From positions 248,001 to 312,000 of the forward strand of contig NC_039501.1 of assembly GCF_003590095.1 (NCBI RefSeq): 64,000 bases of DNA. Reading direction: 5' to 3'. The notes beneath the pieces are model-generated. The model worked only from the letters and a program-made list of their open reading frames with translations, was not told the origin of the DNA and did no database searches. The position numbers and the translations under genes were made by a program. The DNA is from Trichoplusia ni. Its lineage: Eukaryota; Arthropoda; Insecta; Lepidoptera; Noctuidae. Positions 36,509 to 46,916 of the stretch are shown in pieces. Positions within the stretch are counted from its first letter, which is position 1. Every line of letters begins with the position of its first letter.

Positions 36509-36565
36509 ATCACGTCAGCTCATGATTAAAAACTGTGGTTGAGACCGAAACTATTCGAGACATAA
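36509..36565 (+). repeat. family M fragment (right half of a MITE)
   Basis: GTCAGCTCATGATTAAAAAC, GAGACCGAAACTATTCGAGA match the copy at 20010 and the right part of the MITE at 3090. Confidence 0.45.
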
Positions 36566-36945
36566 TATAAACATAATATAACGGTTATTATGATTGAATG
36601 AGTAATTATGATTTAATTTATGAAATTAATCTATGTGTGTAATGCAGTCTGACTGTGTAGTTGTAATAAATGCTAGCGTGTGTGGCTGTAACAAAAAAAT
36701 ATATGACAATAATAACATCCTTTAGTTTGTAATACGAAGCCTTTATTACATATTATTGCGGACTAGACATTTCAGAACATGTTTCATAAAAGCAATATTT
36801 TGTTCAGTTTTGTACAAGCACCTATTTGATTAATCGAGGACTTTCGACGACAGAATTTCCAGTAGTTTTGCTGAACTTACCGACTATACAGGGTAAAGGT
36901 AACTTGCTAGAGACCATTCCCAAATATAATTATAAAAAACTATAT
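36566..36945. other. intergenic sequence, nothing recognised
   Basis: No supported feature. Confidence 0.4.
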
Positions 36946-36950
36946 TTAAC

Positions 36951-37190
36951 AATAAATAAATAAATAATAAATGCGGACAACATCACATACATTGTTCTGA
37001 ACCCAAAGTAAGTTGCTAAAGCACTTGTGTTATGGAATTCAGATACAACGAACGTACCACAAACACCCAGACCCGAGACAATGTAGAAATGCGAATTTTT
37101 ACATTGACCCGACCGGGGATCGAACCCGGGACCTCAGAGATAGCGACACCTTGAAACCGGTGCGTACGCCACTCGACCACGGAGGTCGTC
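36951..37190 (-). mobile_element. tRNA-derived SINE, family S1, copy 2
   Basis: Minus strand. Same A box (TGGTCGAGTGG) and box B (GGTTCGATCCC) as copy 1, same TTTA-type tail (36951-36970 on the plus strand), and about 95% similar by eye. Same orientation as copy 1, 8.9 kb away, with the piggyBac element between them. An unequal exchange between the two would delete or duplicate the interval. Confidence 0.8.
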
Positions 37191-37584
37191 AATACAATAA
37201 TAGCATAACTGTTACTATTACATAACTTTATAGTAATACTTTAACTTTGAAAGCGGTTTCTTAGCGGTCTATTAATAGAACTCCCATCCTGATTAGATTT
37301 CTAAATATAATAGAATTAAGTCTATCCAGTCCTAATTCACAGAAACCAAAGCTGACATTACAAGACTTCCACAATAAATTCTTAGAAGCATAAATAGAGT
37401 TAGCCGTTAAAATAGCCTTAACGTAGTGTAACAATGGACGGACGTGGTGCTAAGAAATCTTGGTTTACGGTACTGCGACCGCGAAGGCTTGAATTATGGA
37501 GAATGTTAGACTTTTACGTGTGCTCTGATCTATTTCGTAAAGAAGTAACTAAGTAAAAATGTATTGGGCTTTTAAATTACCGCT
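37191..37584. other. intergenic sequence, nothing recognised
   Basis: No supported feature. Confidence 0.4.
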
Positions 37585-37587
37585 TAA

Positions 37588-37670
37588 TTGCTACGGTGAT
37601 TTTTGTATAGCAAAATGTCGTAGCGGATACTACGACGTAGCTCGCCGTCTACGCCGTAGCACCTACAATG
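37588..37670. repeat. cluster of CGTAG / CTACG motifs
   Basis: GCTACGG, GTCGTAGCGG, TACTACGACGTAGC, GTCTACGCCGTAGC occur within 80 bp on alternating strands, forming several short inverted repeats. A small palindromic repeat is likely, family unknown. Confidence 0.4.
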
Positions 37671-40570
37671 ATTCCTTTGTTTTGATTTTTAGATTGAAAG
37701 TATTTTGCTAATTAGTTAGGTACCCTGTTATGTTACTGATGTATTATTGCATCAACCCACATTTATAAAAAGCAACCTTAAAATCTTTACATGTAACTCA
37801 CATTTCACCAAATATTTAACCCCACCCAAACCCCCATACTACAAAAAAGCAACCCAAAAAATTCACGTTGAATTTCAAATACTTGTAATTACAGGTACAA
37901 TTTCAAATAGTCGATCCGTAAAACTAGTTGCAACATGTCGGTACTTAGCGAAGCCTGTCACGATGTACGGTACGTGTCACGTTTACGTGATAGGACGTGG
38001 GAATACTGCCGTGATTCTGTCATGTGTCATTCGATTATAGGGCGATATGAGAACCTGCAATCTGTCTTTGATGTGTAATAGTGGCTGTGGGACTGTTAGT
38101 TGTAACAAAGTGACATATTACACTGTTAGGTATTCGATAAATAAAGGCTGTATTCCCTACACAGGCTTTCCTTGTATTCCGGAAAATACTGGAATGGAAG
38201 TAAGTTTAGTGTCGCCATCAGCTAGTATGATGACATATGATGATTCATGTTTTTTTTCAAAATGAAAAGTTTTCCATAGTAACATTGGCTTCTCGACTTA
38301 GCATTTTTGGCTGAATTCTAGCCGGATACCACGTGGATTGATTCCAGGTGGGACATAAAAGTGGCTCTACATATAGAAGCGTATAATGAATTGCCTTGCA
38401 GTGAAACATATTAGACCGGATACAAACCTATCGTAAATAGCTAGAGGAAATTACTTTTTAAAGTTAGTACGAAGGTACTCTATCTAACGTCAACGGACTT
38501 CTCTCTACTAACTTAAAAAAAAGAAATTATTATCCCAATCTTTCAGTCAGGACATTTCCACAACATTATTGAAATTAAAACCCAATTTCCACGAGCGTAG
38601 GAAACTTGTTGCAAGACACAATATGTGTGTCACGAAGTCTCTCGACGAAGCGAACAGACCGCAGGAGTCCACCGACTTCCGATTGTAGAGAACTCCATAA
38701 AAGATAGAGTAGTATTTTGGTATGTGTTCCTTAAATCAAACTTATTTATCTTAGTTGGTTGGTATTGCGAAGCGGTGAGGGGTGAGTGAGTTAAGATGGT
38801 GTCTAATGTAACCTTAACCATCGAAATGTGCTAAGTGTAATGTAATGTAATGTGTATGTGTTATGTCAAGTTTAAAAAGCCTATTTTTTTTCAGGTTATG
38901 TAATAAATTGGAATAAAATTCAAAATCTACATATTTTAATAATACATCTTAATAAATCCCTCTGCGGGATTTAATAAGCAATTAACAACAGAAACATAAT
39001 TGGATTAATCCTCTCGGACTGAAAAAACGTTTTTTTTTATCAGACCAAAAAACGCACAATTAATATGAAAGTTAAATTCATATCCATATTTATTCCGACT
39101 AGTTAAACTCGTTCGACGAATAATGAAATAACTGCAATTATTTCTCTGGTTCCCCCTCAAACGAATCCGTCACAATTCAAAAGCATTTTCGACCGTTTAT
39201 AGACTAAAAATCTATGAACCCGATGTGAATGTCAAATTGTCGATCCAAGTTAGTGCTAACGACTCTTATGACGTCACATGAAGCCAATTTGTCGGATTCG
39301 TCGAAAAATCCTCGATTCAATCGAATAGTAATAATTTGTATGGAATTTCGCGTTTTGTGGTTCATTTATATTTTGCTGTTGTATGTAGTTCTGGTAAATG
39401 ATGAATGATATTTAAATGTTTTATTGAAATGGATGATGAAATTATAATTATTATATTACTAGTGGAAAAAATATGAATGTAATTATTTAGCTATTTCAAG
39501 ATAGTCTAATTTAGTGATACTTTAATACTACAAAAAGTTTACATTAATTAATCTACTTTATAGTAAAGGTTTAAGGTTTAATTTTATATAGTTTGCTTTT
39601 ATCAGGGCAGCAATAGATACATCTAAAAGATTTATTTATTCTGGAATCACAAAGAGTTTTTTTTTGAAGTCAAATCACATTAATTGCATTATTAAGCACT
39701 TTGAAACATCAACCTCTATAGATTCATATTCAAAATGGTTGCAAACTTCCATACACCCACCCACTAGGTAGAAAATAGGCAAGCCAGGTAAAATTCAATC
39801 TAAAACTTTTAGGAAATGGTCCATTTTCAGACACGAAACTAGACAGGCGAACAGTAATAACTTTTCTAACCGCGGAACTAAATATACAGTCTACCTGTCG
39901 ATACAAATCAATGGTTAAAAGCCAGCCCTGTCCGGACATGTCGCAACATGTCCCAACTTGTCCGCCATTTTTGACTCCGTCCATGTTGCAACTTGCTCTT
40001 GTTTGTTCAACTTTTATTTAGTTTAGAATAGTTTATTTTGGGAATTATTTCAAAATTAAATAGTTTGATGTTGCTGTATATTGAAGTTGTTTGAAAAGTC
40101 TGCAGAAATTATTACGAATGGTCGTGGAATACAGGGTTAAAGTGACTGGCATTTTACATTTCATTTTTTTTCCAAATGCCTTCAGCAATATTTGTAAAGT
40201 TAATTATGGAAGTACCTCTTTTGTGATATACTATTGATTGTTATGTTAGAGTTCATTTATTTGGTAATTAACACACAGAAAATGTATTTGAAATTATTGA
40301 AGTATTGATATGTCATAAAGCTATTGTGAATTCTAAAAATAAACGTAAACTTGGCACTTAGTAAATAATCACTATCGATGAATTCTTAAAATAAAAACAT
40401 TGCCATTGAGGGAGCTTGAGAAGTAGAGTAGTATATTTATAACATTAGTAGGATTCAGTGTCCTGATTTTTTCACGACCTTTCTTCATCAAATACTCACT
40501 GGTTTCTTATAACAATTAAAACAATAGCATAGCTACAACTTTGAAGACACTTAAATGCTGTACATTGAGG
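37671..40570. other. intergenic sequence, mostly unassigned
   Basis: About 2.9 kb. 38330-38350 (GTGGATTGATTCCAGGTGGG) faintly resembles a SINE box B region. A TGACGTCA sits near 39270. Frames at 37747-38265 have no recognisable features. Confidence 0.35.
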
Positions 40571-40571
40571 C

Positions 40572-40668
40572 TAAAGTCGCTCCATGTGAAACACTTGTAC
40601 TTAGCTGAAACCGGTTAGACAGACTCCAACATAGTTGGGAAAAGGCTAGGCCAATGATGATTGAGCCT
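40572..40668 (-). repeat. family R repeat, 5' part, minus strand
   Basis: CAACATAGTTGGGAAAAGGC then TAGGCCAATGATGATT, preceded by TAGCTGAAACCGGTTAGAC and a CTCCATGTGAAACACTTGTA segment. This is the reverse of the start of the copy at 63698. Confidence 0.6.
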
Positions 40669-41771
40669 AAAAACATGAGAACGCAACTATGAAAACAAAC
40701 CCCCCCTACCACGACACCGAAATTCGGGAAATCGTGAGTAGAGTCGCAGTACAAGCTTGTTTAAATAAAATCCGCTATAAAAGTAAGTCAAGAGTGCTGG
40801 CTGTTATTAGGAGTACCTATTTCCCGCCAACATATCATAGTGGACGGGCAATCTCAGTGAAAAATCACCCTCTCCCGAGAATAGTCGCGCGGAGTGGCGA
40901 TTTGTCGACTTTTTGTCGTGTCGTGTCGCAAGCCCGCTATATATTATGTCGAGTAGTAATGCGTTTTTTGGTTTTGAAGTTTATTTTGAGATTGTGGGTG
41001 GTGTATGAAGGCTATAATTTAAGACGTTTCGAACCAGTGACCTATTATGTAGGTAGTCAAAGCGACACTGAGTTTTCGCAGAAATAGTCTAAAGACTAAA
41101 GAAATTAAATGAAAAACAAATTGGTTCAATAAAAACTAAACATGATCATATGTCGAAAATTCAACCGTATGTATCTCTCACGATTTATTAGATACAGAAT
41201 GGTGTTAGACAGGTGAACATAGAGGGTTCCTTTTTTATTATTTATAAACGGAACCCCAAAAACGTATACAACTAACCTTAAACAAAAAAAAACTAGCAAA
41301 TTACCCTTTCCTTTTGGAGTAGTACTTCTTATCCTACCACATACTATCTCAAATCTAAGCTCAGCACATAAAACTGAGACCTCATCAAATCAGACTATTT
41401 GTTAACAGAGTCAGCAAGCGCATATCATTATACCAAAGTGAATATACTTCAAATTCGCCTAACTAACCAAGTACCGCTTTTGCAAATAGCTCAGGTAGCA
41501 ATTTGTAACTGATTCTCAGATAATCCCAAATGAGATATTAATTTGATCGGAACTGGAATAGATTTCATAGATATTTAATCCAGAAATGTTCAGGGAGCGT
41601 GAAAATTAATTTCGTGGTGAACTCATAAGTTGTATGGAATTTCAATGTGGGACCGTTTACGTGGGATTAGATAAGTTGCTGTGTTTAGATTTAGATATAC
41701 TTGATGTTCCAGTGGTTTTCATAGCAGTCAATTAATCTAATTTTAAGGAGCAATTTACATCTTATTCTATT
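40669..41771. other. intergenic sequence, nothing recognised
   Basis: A 132-codon plus-strand frame at 40689-41087 overlaps a GC-richer stretch (GTCGTGTCGTGTCGCAAG) but shows no domain. Confidence 0.35.
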
Positions 41772-41772
41772 A

Positions 41773-42027
41773 CTAGTTGTTGCCCGCGTCTTCGTCCGCG
41801 TGGTTAGAAGATATAAGTTATGATTTATATCTTCCCGTTTTTCCACATTTTCCATTGTATCTTCGGTCCTATTCGTCGCAGCGTGATGGTATATAGCCTA
41901 AAACCTTTCTCGATAAATGGTCTATTTAACGCAAAAAGAATTTTTCAATTGGAATCAGTAGTTCCTGAGATTAGCGCGTTCAAACAAACAATCAAACAAA
42001 CTCTTCAGCTTTATATATTAGTATAGA
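41773..42027 (-). mobile_element. non-autonomous Helitron-like element, copy 2
   Basis: Minus strand: TCTATACTAATATATAAAGC start, long ACAAAC-type and GGTCTATT segments, GC stem, CTAG end, host A before and T after. Same family as copies at 2258, 44627 and 54087, and among the better kept. Confidence 0.7.
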
Positions 42028-42472
42028 TGTTTCATTTCTTTTACTTTCTTCTATGTATATATATGTACTACCTCTGCCTTCTCGGTCTGTCTGGAGTAGG
42101 CCAGTAAAACATATTTTTAAAGAGAAAGTTTGCTTATCCTGTTGCTCTCAATGTTAAAAACATAACCATGTAAATCATTCCTTCTCCTTCTATGAAAATT
42201 TGAAAGTGGAAAGATGACTTTAATACCACGTTTACGTTTTTACGGAGCAAGTGAATAGTGAAAAATCGGTTTTGGATAATGCTTTATTTTTTTTCTAAAC
42301 GAAGACATATATAACCGCTTTCGATTAAAACCTACGGGTACAAACTTGATAACTTTTTATTAGGACCAAATGAGAGCTATTTCACATTACATGAAAGAGT
42401 TCTGAGGTAACAAACAAAAACAGACGAACAGACAACATATTTCAAATGAAAATTAAATAACGTTAGGCGGAG
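42028..42472. other. intergenic sequence next to gap
   Basis: 42055-42130 (CCTTCTCGGTCTGTCTGG) and 42350-42440 may be repeat remnants. Nothing is assigned. Confidence 0.35.
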
Positions 42473-43472
42473 NNNNNNNNNNNNNNNNNNNNNNNNNNNN
42501 NNNNNNNNNNNNNNNNNNNNNNNNNNNNNNNNNNNNNNNNNNNNNNNNNNNNNNNNNNNNNNNNNNNNNNNNNNNNNNNNNNNNNNNNNNNNNNNNNNNN
42601 NNNNNNNNNNNNNNNNNNNNNNNNNNNNNNNNNNNNNNNNNNNNNNNNNNNNNNNNNNNNNNNNNNNNNNNNNNNNNNNNNNNNNNNNNNNNNNNNNNNN
42701 NNNNNNNNNNNNNNNNNNNNNNNNNNNNNNNNNNNNNNNNNNNNNNNNNNNNNNNNNNNNNNNNNNNNNNNNNNNNNNNNNNNNNNNNNNNNNNNNNNNN
42801 NNNNNNNNNNNNNNNNNNNNNNNNNNNNNNNNNNNNNNNNNNNNNNNNNNNNNNNNNNNNNNNNNNNNNNNNNNNNNNNNNNNNNNNNNNNNNNNNNNNN
42901 NNNNNNNNNNNNNNNNNNNNNNNNNNNNNNNNNNNNNNNNNNNNNNNNNNNNNNNNNNNNNNNNNNNNNNNNNNNNNNNNNNNNNNNNNNNNNNNNNNNN
43001 NNNNNNNNNNNNNNNNNNNNNNNNNNNNNNNNNNNNNNNNNNNNNNNNNNNNNNNNNNNNNNNNNNNNNNNNNNNNNNNNNNNNNNNNNNNNNNNNNNNN
43101 NNNNNNNNNNNNNNNNNNNNNNNNNNNNNNNNNNNNNNNNNNNNNNNNNNNNNNNNNNNNNNNNNNNNNNNNNNNNNNNNNNNNNNNNNNNNNNNNNNNN
43201 NNNNNNNNNNNNNNNNNNNNNNNNNNNNNNNNNNNNNNNNNNNNNNNNNNNNNNNNNNNNNNNNNNNNNNNNNNNNNNNNNNNNNNNNNNNNNNNNNNNN
43301 NNNNNNNNNNNNNNNNNNNNNNNNNNNNNNNNNNNNNNNNNNNNNNNNNNNNNNNNNNNNNNNNNNNNNNNNNNNNNNNNNNNNNNNNNNNNNNNNNNNN
43401 NNNNNNNNNNNNNNNNNNNNNNNNNNNNNNNNNNNNNNNNNNNNNNNNNNNNNNNNNNNNNNNNNNNNNNNN
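42473..43472. other. assembly gap, exactly 1000 N
   Basis: A round number of Ns marks a scaffold gap of arbitrary size. Any frame across it is meaningless and the true distance between flanks is unknown. Confidence 0.98.
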
Positions 43473-43792
43473 ATGTTTCATACTTAACAGTGTTTTCTAC
43501 TTGATGTAAAAATGAAAATAGAGAACATTGGTAAACATGGGCAAGTATTTTTAATTTCCAACAAAAATTCCAAAGATAAAGCTTTGATCGAACTAACTAA
43601 CTTAATGTCGGTTATCACAGGAAAAACTAGCTTAAAATTTCAACAAGTAACTCTAAAAAAGTGAAACCACCGTTTTAACTAACATTTAAAGAGGATCTAA
43701 GTTTGAAATTATTCTTAAAGTGCAACTTTACCAATTTGGCATCAAAAAATAATTTTAATTTTAAACGAAACTTCCATAATAGCCCCCCGGCC
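43473..43792. other. intergenic sequence, nothing recognised
   Basis: No supported feature. Confidence 0.4.
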
Positions 43793-43880
43793 TAGTGTTG
43801 TAGTTTCTCGTTAAAGAGTGACGCGTCGTTATCGTGATACGTGTCGCGATCGACGCATCATGTCACCGCGTGCAACACTA
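43793..43880. mobile_element. 88-bp palindromic element
   Basis: The ends TAGTGTTG and CAACACTA are exact inverses. Inner ACGCGTCG and CGACGCAT pair in register, and ATCGTGATACGTGTCGCGAT sits at the centre. Much more GC-rich than its surroundings. Probably a very short MITE; superfamily unknown. Confidence 0.55.
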
Positions 43881-44159
43881 CTCAGTTGGTTGATTGATTT
43901 TTTAGCTCTATAGGAATCGGGGTACTGTGACATATACCTACATCATGTGTGAGTTGCTTTTATAGGTGCATGTAGGTTTGTGAATGGGTGACGAGTTTGT
44001 TGCGCCGATTTTTTCTTTTGCAAATTGCGGGGTTGTGTAAGGCGAAACTGGGTACTGTCTATTGGATTCTAAGGGTCAAAGATGCTGCTAGGTAGTCTAA
44101 ATGGATCTAATCTATAAGAAGAGAGGTGTATTTTAGCAGGCGCTTAGAAGGCATACAGG

Positions 44160-44369
44160 GTTGTTCTCAGGGCCGGATTTACCATCTCAGGGCCCCTAGG
44201 CACAGTTCGTTTTTGCCCCCCTTTTTTATACAACAGCAACGCAATTTTGGAATTTCTACAATCCCCGTTATTTCTTTTCATTCTTTAATCGGGACTTCTG
44301 GGTCCCTGGTCATCGTGGGCCCCTAGGCACTGGCCTAAAATGCCTTATGAATACGGCACTGGTTGTTCT
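44160..44369. mobile_element. hAT-type MITE, 194 bp, with 8-bp target duplication
   Basis: The element 44168-44361 begins CAGGGCCGGATTTACC and ends as the inverse of CAGTGCCGTATTCATAAGGC; GGGCCCCTAGGCAC occurs near both arms. It is flanked by GTTGTTCT at 44160-44167 and again at 44362-44369. An 8-bp duplication and CAG...CTG ends fit hAT transposons. No coding capacity. Confidence 0.8.
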
Positions 44370-44626
44370 TGTATTGTTTAAAAGACTCTGCCTCTTTGTA
44401 CGAATGATGACCAACCGGTTGGTTTAAGTAAGGTTGAAATCTCATATTTTTTGTATAAAGTACCTAGTACTATTATAATTATTTCAATATTTATTTATGT
44501 TTTTTTTTTATGTAACCTAACATTGCTGTATATAAAGTATACTCACACAGATCAGAGGGTCTATCGCCAATTTGAAAGTGCAATACACCCCGCAATAATA
44601 TTACTAGTACTTGCTATATTGAGACA
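44370..44626. other. intergenic sequence, nothing recognised
   Basis: No supported feature. Confidence 0.4.
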
Positions 44627-44868
44627 CTAGCTGTTGCCCGCGACTCCGTCCGCGTTGTTAGAAGATATAAGTTATGATTTATACCTGCTCTATTTTTTCC
44701 ACATTTTCCATTGTATCTTAGCTCCTATTAGTCACAGTGATGGTATATAACCTTCCTCAACGAATGGTCTATTCAATACAAAAATAATTTTTCAATTTGA
44801 ACCAGTAGTTCCTGAGATTAGCGCGTTCACAAACAAACAAACTCTTCAACTTTATATATTAGTATAGA
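44627..44868 (-). mobile_element. non-autonomous Helitron-like element, copy 3
   Basis: Minus strand TCTATACTAATATATAAAG...GGAGTCGCGGGCAACAGCTAG, host A and T at the borders. A GAACCAGTAGTTCCTGAGAT block is shared with copies 2 and 4. Confidence 0.7.
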
Positions 44869-45599
44869 TTATAGATTTAAGCATTGATCACCACGCTAGC
44901 TCACTGAGGTTTGGTGGAATTTAGATTCCTTAGCGAAGTTTAGCTTCACAATTTGTCAGTCGTAACTCACAATAATTAACAACTAGTAAAACAACGGTAT
45001 ACATAAGTTCTCAAAATAAGAATAACAATTAATAAACAGCATTGTAGCTACCTACAAAAACCATAATAGCAATATCAACGAATCGTGTAATTGAATATTA
45101 CTTTTTTGACAGGCGCTATCAATATCATCTGAAATCTTCTGAATTAATAACTCATTTCTTATATAATATACCGACTGCTAAGTTATTAAAAGCCTAGAAT
45201 TCTGTAAATAAGTACTCATTAAGTTAGCAAAAGTAATTTACACGAACGTCAAAAGCAAACGTTTAAGGATTTCTGCACACGATAGCATAAGATTGAAGCG
45301 ATGCTAGAAAAGCTATCAAAACTTTTGACAGCGGGATTATTGATTCGGATTGTCATTATTTTTAGAAAGATTTGGCATTCGATATGTTCTAACTTTAGAC
45401 AATGTTTAATAAAGTTATGCTCATTGATAAGGGAATGTTTAGATGGTTTCTAGATTTAGAATAACATTTAGAAAAGTATTAAGTAATTTTTTCTGTCGCA
45501 AGGCCCAATTGCCATCTATCGTGATGGCTAAACGGTTGAGATGTGCTAATCATCAACAATTTTAACAACCAAACATGTAGAAAATGGGGAAATTTTGGG
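44869..45599. other. intergenic sequence, nothing recognised
   Basis: No supported feature. Confidence 0.4.
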
Positions 45600-45830
45600 T
45601 AAAGTCGCAAACCAAAGTGTAAATATACTGAATGTATAACCATCCGTCTGGGACCAGGCTGTATCTCATGAACCGTTATTACCTTCTGAACAGTTGAAAC
45701 GTTCACAGGTATAACAACAAATACCTTTTGGTAGGTACCTACAATTAATATTTGTCATCCAACCGATTTATTCATCTAGGTACAACCTAAACATTGTCTG
45801 GACACAGAATCTAACTCGCACTTGACTGGT
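45600..45830 (+). repeat. family D repeat
   Basis: CATCCGTCTGGGACCAGGCT, GTATCTCATGAACCGTTATT, AACAGTTGAAACGTTCAC and, at the end, CTAACTCGCACTTGACTGGT. Same order as in the copies at 21535 and 62605. Confidence 0.55.
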
Positions 45831-46916
45831 TATATTATATTTGTTTTAAATTTTTACCTGCCTTCTATTTCATCCCCCCCCCCCCGAATTATATCACAAT
45901 AATATTAGCAACTGAAGCAAACTTTGATTTTAGAACTTAGGTAGTTGACATAAGCTACACTATACCGTGCAAGCAACGCCGCAGGGCGCAACTAGTTTTA
46001 CCCCTAGCTATAATAAATGAAAGAACTAACATGTTATTTACCATATTTAATAACTAAAATATCAGCACTCTTTATAAAGAGAGAAGTTTGCGAGAAGTTT
46101 GACATAACACGCCATCAAAACAGTTTGACAGTTAGACGCTTAATACAACTTTCTGTCAAACATCTCTCGGTTATGTACACCTCCGTATATCTTGGTTTAA
46201 CGCGTGTGTCGAGTGCCTGTTAACTTTTGAACTGACGTTAGTCGCTCGCTATTTTTTTCTAGTACGGTGACTAAAAGATTTATCTGAGTAGGACTTTTTC
46301 TTGGAAATTTAGGAGATAAGTCTTAACTATTGCTCTATTTGTGTCGACAGTTCTACTTACGTTGAATAATTTCGTGAGATTTTTTTTTAATATGAATACC
46401 TGTAGAGAGGATTTACGTTTTGGTGAACTTAAGTGACATACACACTAACCGTGTAATTATGCAATGATGGGTGGAATAGATTTGCTAGTAGAGCCAAGAT
46501 CTGTATATTGAAATGAATTAAAAATGTCTAACACAAACCAAAATGCACGATTATTAGTCCTAGATATTCTAACTTCCTATGACTGATTAAAGGTTAACAA
46601 GCAGGAAAACTAAAATTATTTCACAATTTTATTTTCTATAAATTCAGAATACAAGAAATTTAATAAATCTATATTATTAATTATAATATTATCCTGCCTA
46701 AACATGGTCGCCCTAACTCATATTTCCAACGGAAACATCAATCAATTCTATAATGACGTGACGGCTATAGAAAAACGCGGTTAGAGGGTAGGCAGACATT
46801 TTTATTACAGCCAAATGGAAGCTCTATGCTTTTAATGTATATTTTCTATAGATAGAATTGTTATTATGAAGTTTCCTTTTTTACTGAGTCGGTAAGATTG
46901 TTTGACTGATTTGACT
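45831..46916. other. intergenic sequence with a C12 tract
   Basis: 45874-45885 is a run of 12 C. Otherwise nothing is assigned; the left flank of the minisatellite is unique sequence. Confidence 0.4.

Noticed and set aside
40689..41087. 132-codon plus-strand frame
   Set aside because: Longest unassigned frame, but no domain, repeated motifs or splice context; kept only as unassigned sequence.
42453..43481. 342-codon minus-strand frame
   Set aside because: It is almost entirely N; it only reflects the gap.
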